In this document: piece by piece, positions 45,078 through 53,545 of the stretch
How the letters are laid out: each line of letters starts with the position of its first letter
Numbering within the stretch: the stretch's first letter is position 1
From: Rhizobiaceae bacterium
GTDB taxonomy: Bacteria > Pseudomonadota > Alphaproteobacteria > Rhizobiales > Rhizobiaceae
Length of the DNA stretch: 64,000 bases
Direction: 5' to 3'
NCBI GenBank assembly: GCA_017644005.1
Contig: JAEPMJ010000001.1
Location: 248,001-312,000, forward strand
Translations under genes and position numbers: made by a program
Notes under the pieces: generated by a model
What the model saw: the letters and a program-made list of their open reading frames with translations, nothing else
What the model was told of the DNA's origin: nothing
The model's database searches: none

Positions 45078-46138
45078 TCGACAACCTCCTCTGATTTCAC
45101 AGCCACCTTGGCCCATGTCCCGATTTTCGCGGCCTCAGCGCGAAGGCCCGGAATTTCGGCCTGACGGATACAGGCCGCGCGATGCCCTGCACCAACCGAC
45201 ACCAGCTCCGGCTTTGTCTGTCGGCATGCGTCCTGAGCGAAAGGGCAGCGCGGCGCGAAGCGGCACCCTTTCGGCATTTCGATCGGGTCAGGCGGCCCAC
45301 CCGGGATCGCAATCGGCTCTGAAACGGCATCGATGCGCGGCAGCGAGTTCTTGAGACCGAGCGTGTAGGGGTGGAAGGGTGTATTCACGACCTGATCGAC
45401 AGGCCCCTCCTCCACCACCTGGCCCGCATACATGACGGCGATGCGGTCGCAGTTTTCGATCACTACACCGAGATCGTGGGTGACGAGCAAAAGCGAGAAG
45501 CCAAGCTCCTCCTGCAGTGACCTGATCTTGCGGAAAATCTGGTCCTGAACGATCACATCCAGCGAAGTCGTGGGTTCGTCGGCGAGCACGAGGTCAGGCG
45601 AAAGCACCAGCGACATCGCGATGATTGCGCGCTGCCGCATGCCGCCGGAAAACTGGTGCGGATATTCGCGCGCCCGCTTCGGATCGACGCCGACCAGCTG
45701 CAGCATTTCTTCGGCTCGGGCCCAGGCGTCCTTGCGCGACATGTTGCGATGGGCGCGGATCGCCTCGACGATCTGATCGCCGACCTTCTTCACCGGATTG
45801 AGTGCGTTGAGCGCGCTCTGCGTGATCATCGAAATGCCGGCCCAGCGCTTCTGCCGTACAGTTTCCGCCGGGGCGGCGAGCAGGTCGAGATCGTGGTAGT
45901 AGACGCTGCCGGCGGTAACCTCGGCGTTCTCGGCCAGAACGTCTATCGCCGCTTTCATCAGTGTGCTCTTGCCGCAGCCGGATTCGCCCACAAGCCCGAC
46001 GCTGGCACTTTTCGGGATCGAAAGCGACACGTGGTCGAGCGCATCGGCGATGCCACGTTTGGTGCGAAAGCGGACACAAAGATCGCGAATATCGAGAACG
46101 TGCGGCACCGCGGATTTGGAACCTGCCTGCGTGCTCAT
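45074..46138 (-). CDS. Oligopeptide/dipeptide ABC transporter ATP-binding protein (DppD/OppD type)
   Basis: A 354-residue ATPase with Walker [10 protein letters not shown], signature FSGGMRQR, Walker [13 protein letters not shown] and the C-terminal oligo_HPY segment rich in cysteines ([15 protein letters not shown]), which in this family can bind an iron-sulfur cluster. It starts in an ATGA overlap with the DppC-type permease gene and overlaps the cyclotransferase-like gene in the same way. Confidence 0.93.
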   Translation of the reverse strand: MSTQAGSKSAVPHVLDIRDLCVRFRTKRGIADALDHVSLSIPKSASVGLVGESGCGKSTLMKAAIDVLAENAEVTAGSVYYHDLDLLAAPAETVRQKRWAGISMITQSALNALNPVKKVGDQIVEAIRAHRNMSRKDAWARAEEMLQLVGVDPKRAREYPHQFSGGMRQRAIIAMSLVLSPDLVLADEPTTSLDVIVQDQIFRKIRSLQEELGFSLLLVTHDLGVVIENCDRIAVMYAGQVVEEGPVDQVVNTPFHPYTLGLKNSLPRIDAVSEPIAIPGGPPDPIEMPKGCRFAPRCPFAQDACRQTKPELVSVGAGHRAACIRQAEIPGLRAEAAKIGTWAKVAVKSEEVVE

Positions 46139-46995
46139 TGTCCGACCAGCCTCGGATTGACGACGTGCTCATAGGCACGACCAAGGAAATACACGGCCGA
46201 AACCAGGATCATGATCGCGATGCCGGGCGGAATGACCCACCAGGGCGCCTGGTACATCATCTGCGAGGCATAAGCGTCGTGGATGATCGTGCCCCAGCTC
46301 GTCGCCTTGGGATCGCCATAGCCGAGGAAGCCGATGCTGGCCTCGGTGATGATCGCCCATGCAAGCGAGAAGGCGACATTCACCAGCGCGATGGGCATGA
46401 TGTTGGGTGCGATCTCGCGATAGATGATGCTGAAGTCGCCGCCGCCCGTGGTGCGCGCCGCCGCCACGAACGGAGCCTGTTTTATGGACAGCACCTGCGC
46501 TCTGACCACCCGCGCCGCCGAGCGCCACATGATCAGCGTCATCGCGACGATAATCGTCGTGGTGCTGCGCCCGGTGATCGCCAGCATGACGATGATGAAG
46601 GGCAGAAACGGCAGGCCGAGAAAGATGTCGGTGATGCGCATCATCAAGGAATCGATCCGCCCGCCGTAGAAGCCGGAGATGAGCCCGATATTCACCCCGA
46701 TTGCGACAACGCCAAAAGCAGTGGCGAAGCCGACGATCAGAGCCGGACGCGCGCCCCACAGCATCTGGCTGAAGACATCACGTCCATAGAGCGTCGTGCC
46801 GAGCCAGTAGTCGGCTGTCGGCGGGCTCAAGCGCACCAGCCGGCCATCGGTGTCGTAAATGCGCTCGAACGGTCCGTATGGAGCAATCCACGGTCCAACG
46901 ACGGCCACCAGAATGCAGGCGAGAACGACATAGAAACTGATCCGGCCGGCGCGCGTCTGATGCACGGCTTCCACAAAGTGGCGCAACCAGTTCAT
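46135..46995 (-). CDS. Peptide ABC transporter permease (DppC/OppC type)
   Basis: A 286-residue membrane protein with an N-terminal cytosolic segment and six hydrophobic helices. A typical entry loop ([21 protein letters not shown]) and the EAA-type coupling loop [20 protein letters not shown] are visible. It follows the DppB-type gene by 33 bases and overlaps the ATPase gene. It forms the translocation path with the DppB-type subunit. Confidence 0.93.
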   Translation of the reverse strand: MNWLRHFVEAVHQTRAGRISFYVVLACILVAVVGPWIAPYGPFERIYDTDGRLVRLSPPTADYWLGTTLYGRDVFSQMLWGARPALIVGFATAFGVVAIGVNIGLISGFYGGRIDSLMMRITDIFLGLPFLPFIIVMLAITGRSTTTIIVAMTLIMWRSAARVVRAQVLSIKQAPFVAAARTTGGGDFSIIYREIAPNIMPIALVNVAFSLAWAIITEASIGFLGYGDPKATSWGTIIHDAYASQMMYQAPWWVIPPGIAIMILVSAVYFLGRAYEHVVNPRLVGQ

Positions 46996-47028
46996 CGGGT
47001 CGTCTCCCGGTGAAATGCGGCGGACAGG

Positions 47029-48000
47029 TCAGTCATAGACGATCCTCGGGTCGAGCAGTCCATAGAGAAGGTCGGCCGTAAACGTGCCGATGATGGTGAG
47101 CACCGCGATGAGGAAAAACGCCGCCTGCACGACCGGAAAGTCCGAGCGCTGCACACCCTCGATCATGAGTTTGCCGAGCCCGGGCCAGGAGAAGACGGTT
47201 TCGATCACCACAGAACCGGCGAGTGCCCAGCTCAGGATCATCGGGATCGTCGTCGCGACCGGCAGCAGCGAATTTCGGGCGGCATGACCAAACAGGATCT
47301 TGCGTTCGCGCAGGCCTTTGATCCGGGCGAACTCGACGAAATCCTCACCTATCGTCGCCAGCATGCTGGAACGCATCAGCAGCAACGGAAAGCAGATCTG
47401 ATACGCGGTGTGGACGAGGAATGGCAGCGCCAGATGGTGCAGGAAATCGGCCGACACATACATGCGCAGATCCTGGTCCGGGAACATGCCGGGCGTGACC
47501 AGATGGCCGGGCGGAAACCAGCCCAGATTGATCGAAAAAAGCAGGATCGCGAGCATGCCAAGCCAGAATACCGGCGCAGCCTGCAATGCGGTGGCTACGA
47601 ACACGACCGAGGTTTCGAAGCGCCCGCCCCGATACCAGCCGAGCAGCGCCCCCAGCAGCGCGCCAAGTCCGTATGCCACGATCATCGATGGCAGGATCAG
47701 CACAAGCGTATTGACGATCCGGCCGCTCAGGAGCTCCGAGACCTCACGAGAGCTGTGGAATGAGTAGCCGAAATTGAGCGTCGAGTAGTTCTTCAGGTAG
47801 ATGAGATATTGCTCGATCAGCGGCTTATCGAGGCCGAACTGTGCCCGCATCGCCTCCTGAGCCTTCGGATACATGACCGAACTGATCATGGTCATGGTCG
47901 GATCGCCTGGCAGCAGGCGGAACATGAAGAACATAATTGTCATCATCGCAAACAGCGTGATGACCATGTGGATGAGCCGTCGAACGATATACCGTCTCAT
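47029..48000 (-). CDS. Peptide ABC transporter permease (DppB/OppB type)
   Basis: A 323-residue membrane protein with the DppB hallmark N-terminus (RRLIHMVITLFAMMTIMFFM, then RLLPGDP), six hydrophobic segments and an EAA-like loop, FARIKGLRERKILFGHAARN. Its start overlaps the stop of the OppF-type ATPase gene (ATGA). The operon order is therefore binding protein, ATPase F, permease B, permease C, ATPase D, which differs from the usual A-B-C-D-F. Confidence 0.93.
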   Translation of the reverse strand: MRRYIVRRLIHMVITLFAMMTIMFFMFRLLPGDPTMTMISSVMYPKAQEAMRAQFGLDKPLIEQYLIYLKNYSTLNFGYSFHSSREVSELLSGRIVNTLVLILPSMIVAYGLGALLGALLGWYRGGRFETSVVFVATALQAAPVFWLGMLAILLFSINLGWFPPGHLVTPGMFPDQDLRMYVSADFLHHLALPFLVHTAYQICFPLLLMRSSMLATIGEDFVEFARIKGLRERKILFGHAARNSLLPVATTIPMILSWALAGSVVIETVFSWPGLGKLMIEGVQRSDFPVVQAAFFLIAVLTIIGTFTADLLYGLLDPRIVYD

Positions 48001-49007
48001 GCCGGGACACCCTTCGCCGATACCGCGGACATGGCCTCAAACGGCTTGTGACAGGCGACCATTCGGCCTTCCACCGGCTGAAGCTTGGGGTCGACGTCAA
48101 TGCACACCTGATCGGCAATCGGGCAGCGGTCGGCAAACCGGCAGCCTTTCGGCAGGCGGATCGCGCTATGCACGCTGCCTTTGATGTCGACGGCCGGACG
48201 CTTCTTGCCAGGCACCGGTGACGGAACGGCAGAAACAAGTGCCCGCGAATAGGGGTGCGCGGGCTTGCGCAATATATCGAGCGTCGGCCCGGTCTCGACG
48301 ATGCGGCCGATATACATGATCGCCAGCCGTTGGCAGATCGTCGGCACGCTCGCCAGATCATGAGTGATGTAGATCATCGAGAGCTTTTCGTCGGCGACGA
48401 GATCGCGCAGCAGGCGGATGATTTCCCATTTTATCGAAACGTCGAGCATCGAGATGGGCTCGTCAGCGACGAGAAAGCTCGGCTTCAGAATGATGGCGCG
48501 GGCGATGCAAAGCCGCTGTCGCTGGCCGCCGCTCAACAGATGCGGGTGTTTGCCGAGATAGATTTCAGGCGGTGTGAGGCCGACACGGCGCATGGCCCCC
48601 AGGACGCGCTCGCGTATTTCATCCTGGTCCTTAACCCCCTGATAGACGAGAGGGCGCGAAATGACGGTGTAGACGTCATGGCTCGGATTGATCGAGCCAT
48701 AAGGGTCCTGAAACACCATCTGCACCTTACGATAAAACGCCTTGCGGTCACGCTGGTGCAGGTCGCGCAAATCCTCTCCGCCGAGCGAAAGGCTGCCGCT
48801 GGTCGGGCTTTCCAGTCCGACCAGCATTTTTCCGGTGGTCGATTTTCCACACCCGCTCTCACCTGCGAGGCCCAGCACCTCCCCGGCCGCCACCTCGAGG
48901 TCCACGCCATCGACGGCGTGGACGACGCTGGCTCGGTCCCCCGAAAACAGGGAACGCAGACCGGTGACCACCGGGTAGTGTTTTACGAGATTCTGGGCCT
49001 TCAACAT
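47997..49007 (-). CDS. Peptide ABC transporter ATP-binding protein (DppF/OppF type)
   Basis: A 336-residue ATPase with Walker [10 protein letters not shown], signature LSGGQRQR, Walker B FLVADEPISMLD and the C-terminal oligo_HPY cysteine region (GCRFADRCPIADQVC). It lies 51 bases after the binding-protein gene. It pairs with the DppD-type ATPase to energise the importer. Confidence 0.93.
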   Translation of the reverse strand: MLKAQNLVKHYPVVTGLRSLFSGDRASVVHAVDGVDLEVAAGEVLGLAGESGCGKSTTGKMLVGLESPTSGSLSLGGEDLRDLHQRDRKAFYRKVQMVFQDPYGSINPSHDVYTVISRPLVYQGVKDQDEIRERVLGAMRRVGLTPPEIYLGKHPHLLSGGQRQRLCIARAIILKPSFLVADEPISMLDVSIKWEIIRLLRDLVADEKLSMIYITHDLASVPTICQRLAIMYIGRIVETGPTLDILRKPAHPYSRALVSAVPSPVPGKKRPAVDIKGSVHSAIRLPKGCRFADRCPIADQVCIDVDPKLQPVEGRMVACHKPFEAMSAVSAKGVPA

Positions 49008-49058
49008 GGCATTCAGATCCGGCGAATCGGTGTGGTTAGCTGGCTTCGAGTGCCGGCG

Positions 49059-50675
49059 CTATTGCGCCGGGAAGTGAAGCCGGCCGTCGGCATCCCAGGT
49101 GAAACCGGCTTCTTCTAGAATCTGCCTCGCCTTTTCGAGATCGTATTTCGGCGTCGGCAGATTGGGGTTGTGCCAATACGCGTTGACCGGGGTGATCTGC
49201 GTCGCCGTCAGCGACGCCTTTCCGTCATAGATCTCGTCAACAATACGTTCATACGGAATGGCATGGAACAGCGCCCTGCGCAGATCGCGGTTCCAGAACA
49301 CCGGACCGGTGGTCTTGTAGCGAAGCGAGTTGATGCCATTGGATTGGGCTTCATACACCTCGATGCTCTCGTCGCTTTCAAGTTCCGCCACGACGGCGGG
49401 CTGCAGCGGCTGGAACGACACATCGATCGAACCGGTCTTCAGCGACTGGGTGACGATCTCGGCCGAGCCATAGACCACATAAAGAAGATCCGATAGCGGT
49501 GGATCGAAATGATCCTCGCGGCGCTCGAGATAAAGCTCCGTGCCCTCGCGACGGTATTTCACCTTGTAAGGTCCACTGCCGATCGGCTCGTTGTTCGCGA
49601 ATTGCTGCGGATTCTCGATCCCCAGGTCTTCAACCAGCGGCTCCCAGACATGCTTCGGCAGGACATACATCTGGCCGAGCGTGTTCATGATGAACGGCGC
49701 GTAAGGCTCCGTAAGCGTGAAGCGGATTTTCGCAGGATCAACCACCTCGACCTTTTCCACACGCGAAAGGTGCTGCGTGAAATAAGGCGCTTCCCACTTC
49801 TTCATATAGTCGAACGAGAATTTCACGTCCTCAGCGGTCACAGGCTTCCCGTCGGAGAAGGTGTGGCCGGTGCGGATCGTCACCTCGATCTCGGTGTCGC
49901 TCAGCGACTCGACCTTTTCAGCCAGACGGTAATCGAGCGAACCGTCGGCGCCGATCCACAAAAGGCGATCATAAAGGAGTGCAGCTATTTCGGTTTCTTC
50001 GATCGTCCGTGCGGCGGTCGGATTGAGTACGCTATATTCCAGCGTCCAGCCGATGCGGACCAGATTCTGGTCGCGCTTGGAGCGCATGTCGATCTGGTTG
50101 ACGTTTGCCCGCACGCCCTGCGGGTTTGGCTCGTAGCCGTCGAATTCCATATTGTCCTTGTTGACCGCAAAGATCTGCACCTGCGAGGACAGGACAGCAT
50201 CGGGCTGATCCTCGACGAGGATTTCCTGAAGCCGGTAGATGATCTCACGACGCTTTTCGTTGTCGTAGATTTTCACCTGCTCGTTGCCGAGCTTGTCGAA
50301 CTCAGGGTTCGAATATTCGCCGACATTCCAACTGCCCGGCGAGGAGTTTGCCGAGTTGAACTGCGAATTGGTGAAGAAATCGGGCTCAAGCCGGTGCGGC
50401 GCGCCCGAAAGGCTCGACAGAACCACGTCAAACTCGTGGTCGGTGAACCACATCTGCAGCATCGGGTTGGGGAACGCCTGCTGGTCCATGCGGATCCTCA
50501 GACCGAGTTTTTCCCACTCCTCGGCGATGTAGTTTCCGGTTTCCGCGAAGTTCGCGTAGGTCGCCGACGGCCAACTCAGAAAGTGGACCTCAGGCACCAC
50601 TTCGCCTTCCTGCGCATAGAGCGGAGTGGCAACCAGCCAGGCTCCGAGCGTAATTGCAATATTCCTAGTCGTCAT
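49059..50675 (-). CDS. Peptide ABC transporter substrate-binding protein (family 5)
   Basis: A 538-residue periplasmic binding protein of the SBP_bac_5/DppA-OppA family. It has a signal peptide (MTTRNIAITLGAWLVATPLYA, so cleavage likely at AQEG). The family block TGHTFSDGKPVTAEDVKFSF lies in the C-terminal half. Unusually the sequence begins in the middle of the typical order: a FDVVLSSLSG/NSPGSWNVGEYSNPEFD region precedes the SDGKPVTAEDV block. This looks like a circular permutation of the family fold. Ligand unknown; peptides, opines or gamma-glutamyl compounds are possible. Confidence 0.88.
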   Translation of the reverse strand: MTTRNIAITLGAWLVATPLYAQEGEVVPEVHFLSWPSATYANFAETGNYIAEEWEKLGLRIRMDQQAFPNPMLQMWFTDHEFDVVLSSLSGAPHRLEPDFFTNSQFNSANSSPGSWNVGEYSNPEFDKLGNEQVKIYDNEKRREIIYRLQEILVEDQPDAVLSSQVQIFAVNKDNMEFDGYEPNPQGVRANVNQIDMRSKRDQNLVRIGWTLEYSVLNPTAARTIEETEIAALLYDRLLWIGADGSLDYRLAEKVESLSDTEIEVTIRTGHTFSDGKPVTAEDVKFSFDYMKKWEAPYFTQHLSRVEKVEVVDPAKIRFTLTEPYAPFIMNTLGQMYVLPKHVWEPLVEDLGIENPQQFANNEPIGSGPYKVKYRREGTELYLERREDHFDPPLSDLLYVVYGSAEIVTQSLKTGSIDVSFQPLQPAVVAELESDESIEVYEAQSNGINSLRYKTTGPVFWNRDLRRALFHAIPYERIVDEIYDGKASLTATQITPVNAYWHNPNLPTPKYDLEKARQILEEAGFTWDADGRLHFPAQ

Positions 50676-51060
50676 GGTTCATCCTCCCGACGTTTTCCGG
50701 GCCGCCGCCCTCCAAAGAGACACCACTCGGTGTCGTACAGCACCTCACCTCCCAGCCATCCTCAGGCCGGACACGGCCGGCCGCAGGCGAGATGCATTTT
50801 CTTCTCCCGGCGACGACCTAACCCCATCGCCGACAGAGGCATTCTGATCGCCTTCACATCAAAATGCAATTCAAAATCCATAACTACACTTTCAAGTGGA
50901 TACACTTTGCGATACAAAGCGATACCCGCACCGATCGGGGACGCCTTGTGCAGCGCCACACATTGTGCGCGGCAAGTGCGATACGGTCCTTTTCGATGCG
51001 CGGTCATTGACACGGTGCTCTATTTGAACAACAGCACCACAAAAGGGCTTGGCATCGGCG
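50676..51060. other. Divergent intergenic region between peptide-binding protein and GntR genes
   Basis: 385 bases with no supportable gene. It must contain the promoter of the leftward importer operon and that of the rightward GntR gene. The right half carries repeated GATAC boxes and a palindrome described separately. Small open frames here have no ribosome-binding site or family similarity. Confidence 0.6.
50899..50984. promoter_or_regulatory. GATAC repeat cluster and palindrome, candidate GntR operator
   Basis: GATAC occurs at 50899, 50911, 50921 and 50980, three of them as GCGATAC. The second and third are exactly 10 bases apart. A perfect CTTTG-CGATA-CAAAG palindrome spans 50905-50919. 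AAGTG precedes the first and last boxes. The cluster lies between the divergent importer operon and the FCD-type GntR gene. Confidence 0.5.
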
Positions 51061-51786
51061 ATGGATAAACACGCGGACAACAGCAACCCGGGTGAGGGCC
51101 CCAGAGGCCGAACGGCCGATACCGGCCTGCGCGTCTATGAAATCCTTCGCCAGCAGGCGATCGAATACGGCTTTCGCCCTGGCGAGCGGGTCAACGAAGT
51201 CAAACTCGCGGCGGAGTTGAGCGTCAGCCGTACGCCAGTTCGCGCCGCGCTCAACCGGCTTGTCAGCGAAGGGCTTCTGACACTGGTTCCCAACAAGGGG
51301 TTCTACCGCCAGCCTATCGACATCGACGCGATCCGCTCGCTCTTCGAACTGCGCGGCGCCATCGAAACAATGTCGGTCAGGCTTTTCTGCCAGCGCGGCA
51401 CCGAAAGCGACATCGAAGCGCTGGAGCGGCAGTGGCAGGATTTCCTTGAAGAACGACCGAAGCTCGCGGCTCGCCAGATTGTAGAGCACGACGAGGAGTT
51501 TCACGAAGCGATAGCCCGGGGTTCGCGTAACTCCGAAGCGCTGCGGCTTCTCAGGGACATTAATTCCAGAATACGTTTCCTGCGCGTCGTGGCGCTGGAG
51601 CGCGACAACTGCAAAACGGTCACCTCGGTCGAGCACGGCCAAATCCTTGACGAAATCAAGGCACGCAATACCGAAGCCGCAGTCTCGCTGATGTCGCGCC
51701 ACATCAGTCTGATGCTGGGGGACGTCACCGAGATCGCGCGCGAAGCGGTGGTCCGCATCTATCTCGGCGAGGACGCGATTGTCTGA
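51061..51786 (+). CDS. GntR family transcriptional regulator, FCD (FadR) subfamily
   Basis: A 241-residue regulator with an N-terminal winged helix (LAAELSVSRTPVRAALNRLV carries the recognition helix) and an FCD ligand domain of helices with metal-site histidines (for example EHDEEFHEAI and VEHGQI). Divergent from the peptide/opine-type importer operon, it is the likely repressor of that operon. The ATG at 51061 is used; a TTG four codons earlier is possible. It converges on the GNAT gene, 11 bases away. Confidence 0.9.
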   Translation: MDKHADNSNPGEGPRGRTADTGLRVYEILRQQAIEYGFRPGERVNEVKLAAELSVSRTPVRAALNRLVSEGLLTLVPNKGFYRQPIDIDAIRSLFELRGAIETMSVRLFCQRGTESDIEALERQWQDFLEERPKLAARQIVEHDEEFHEAIARGSRNSEALRLLRDINSRIRFLRVVALERDNCKTVTSVEHGQILDEIKARNTEAAVSLMSRHISLMLGDVTEIAREAVVRIYLGEDAIV

Positions 51787-51797
51787 TCCTGCGGGTG

Positions 51798-52268
51798 CTA
51801 CAGGCATTTTTCGTAGCACCGGCTCTTGGGGTTATCCGCGCTCTTGCCCCAGCATGGCACCGAACGGTAGCCGCACTTTTCGTAAAGTGCGATTGACTCC
51901 GGCTGCGCCACGCCCGTTTCAAGCACCAGGCGCTTGAAACGCCCGGCAGCTTCGCTCTCGAGCGCACTCATGATTGCTGCTCCAACACCGTTGCGCCGGG
52001 CGGATGAGTCCACAAAGATCCTGCTCAATTCGCCAGTGGCCGGGTCAAGCGGCACAACCGCGCCGCAACCCACTGCCGCGCCATCCAGGAAGCCGGCAAC
52101 GAAAATCACTCCGGGCTTCGCAAGTTCCGCCAGTGGCAGACCGCCATCACGGCCATACCGGTCGATCTGCTCCTGCGACAGGCGGCTGAACAAACTGACT
52201 CCGTCCTTCGACAACGGATCTATCGTCTTTACTTCGAGCACCGGTTTTCCTCCCGTTTCAACCGTCAC
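51798..52268 (-). CDS. GNAT family N-acetyltransferase
   Basis: A 156-residue acetyltransferase. The GNAT acetyl-CoA motif A appears as LSRIFVDSSARRNGVGAAIM, and motif B as YEKCGYRSVPCWG. The start is GTG at 52268 overlapping the amidohydrolase stop (GTGA). It is the last gene of the ThDP enzyme-amidohydrolase operon. The acceptor substrate is unknown; an amine or amino acid released by the upstream enzymes is possible. Confidence 0.88.
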   Translation of the reverse strand: MTVETGGKPVLEVKTIDPLSKDGVSLFSRLSQEQIDRYGRDGGLPLAELAKPGVIFVAGFLDGAAVGCGAVVPLDPATGELSRIFVDSSARRNGVGAAIMSALESEAAGRFKRLVLETGVAQPESIALYEKCGYRSVPCWGKSADNPKSRCYEKCL

Positions 52269-53539
52269 GCCTCGCCTCGGCCGACCGCGGAACCAACTAC
52301 CTCGCCATCAAGAGCAAGCACCGCATTCAGCAGGGTGCGGGCGCCCAGTGCGATCTGCTCAGTGGACGACCACTCCTCCGGGCAATGGCTTCGACCGTCG
52401 CGGCAGGGAATGAAGATCATGCCGACCGGGCAGATGCGTGACATGAACGCGGTGTCATGACCGCCACCGCTCGGCATGAGCTGCGTAGAGAGGTCGGCGT
52501 CCGCCGCTGCCTTGGCGAGCCGCATTCGCAAGCTCTCGTCCATCGCGACCGGCGCACCTGACGACAGGGGAACGATGCTGCCGCGAACACCTCGCTCGGC
52601 TTCCAGCTTCGCGACCATATTCTCGACCCATGCAAAGAACGCGTTGACCGTTTCCATGCCGAGCGCGCGAACTTCCAGCGTCAGGACCACTCGCCCGGGA
52701 ACCGCATTGGCGGCGTTGGGGAAAACCTGAAGTTTGCCGACGGTGGCAACATGGCCATCTTCGCAACTTTTCCCCGCTCGCTCCTCGACGGCGGAGACAA
52801 ACTGCGCGGCTGCAACCAGCGCATCCTGCCGCCGGTTCATCGGGGTGGTGCCCGAATGGTCGGCGCGACCCGAGAAAGTCACTTCGGCGCGACTGATCCC
52901 GACGATGCCGGTGACTATGCCGATATCGTCCCCGGCCGACTCCAGCCGGATGCCCTGCTCGATATGGAGTTCCATGAAGGCCCGCATGTGCGCAGGTGAA
53001 AGGAGGGGCCCGTCGAGTTTCCGAGGATCGCCGCCCATTCTAGCTATGCCCTCAGCGAGGGTTTCGCCTTCGGGAGACGCAACCTGCAGCATCTCCGCGG
53101 ACAACTCACCGGCAATTGCCCGGCTGCCCACGCAGGACAAGCCGAAACGGTTCGGCTCCTCTGCCAGAAAATCGATGACAGCGAGTGGATGCTGAAGATG
53201 GAGCCCGGCTTCCTTGATCGCCTGGGCGACTTCCAGCGCTGCGATCACACCGGCTATTCCATCGAAACGGCCGCCGTCCGGAACCGTGTCGATATGCGAT
53301 CCAAGGCCCAGCGCCCCCAACTCGTTGCGCTGACCTGGCAGCGTGCCGATCAGATTGGCGCCAGCATCGATTTCGGTATTCAAACCGACCGAACGCATTT
53401 CCTCACGCAGCCATTCCCGCGCGTCCGTATAGAGCTGCGAAAACGCGGTGCGGGTCCACGGCCGGCCGGGCTCGGTCAAGCCCGCCAGCGCCTCGATGCG
53501 CCTGGCGATACGTTCCGGGTCGATTTGCGGCGACATCAT
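52265..53539 (-). CDS. M20-family amidohydrolase (allantoate amidohydrolase/N-carbamoyl-L-amino acid hydrolase type)
   Basis: A 424-residue di-zinc amidohydrolase. Metal and catalytic residues are visible in GLGSHIDTVPDGGRFDG (His82, Asp84, Asp93) and FLAEEPNRFG (Glu127-Glu128). The EExxRF pattern and IPCRDGRSHCPEEWS near the C-terminus distinguish the allantoate/N-carbamoyl-amino acid/beta-ureidopropionase group from peptidases. It would release ammonia and CO2 or an amino acid from a ureido substrate. It is 6 bases after the ThDP enzyme gene, in the same operon. Confidence 0.9.
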   Translation of the reverse strand: MMSPQIDPERIARRIEALAGLTEPGRPWTRTAFSQLYTDAREWLREEMRSVGLNTEIDAGANLIGTLPGQRNELGALGLGSHIDTVPDGGRFDGIAGVIAALEVAQAIKEAGLHLQHPLAVIDFLAEEPNRFGLSCVGSRAIAGELSAEMLQVASPEGETLAEGIARMGGDPRKLDGPLLSPAHMRAFMELHIEQGIRLESAGDDIGIVTGIVGISRAEVTFSGRADHSGTTPMNRRQDALVAAAQFVSAVEERAGKSCEDGHVATVGKLQVFPNAANAVPGRVVLTLEVRALGMETVNAFFAWVENMVAKLEAERGVRGSIVPLSSGAPVAMDESLRMRLAKAAADADLSTQLMPSGGGHDTAFMSRICPVGMIFIPCRDGRSHCPEEWSSTEQIALGARTLLNAVLALDGEVVGSAVGRGEA

Positions 53540-53545
53540 CGTTGC

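Noticed and set aside
49509..51068. 519-codon open frame on the plus strand, opposite the peptide-binding protein
   Set aside because: Antisense shadow of a receptor with a signal peptide and family blocks.
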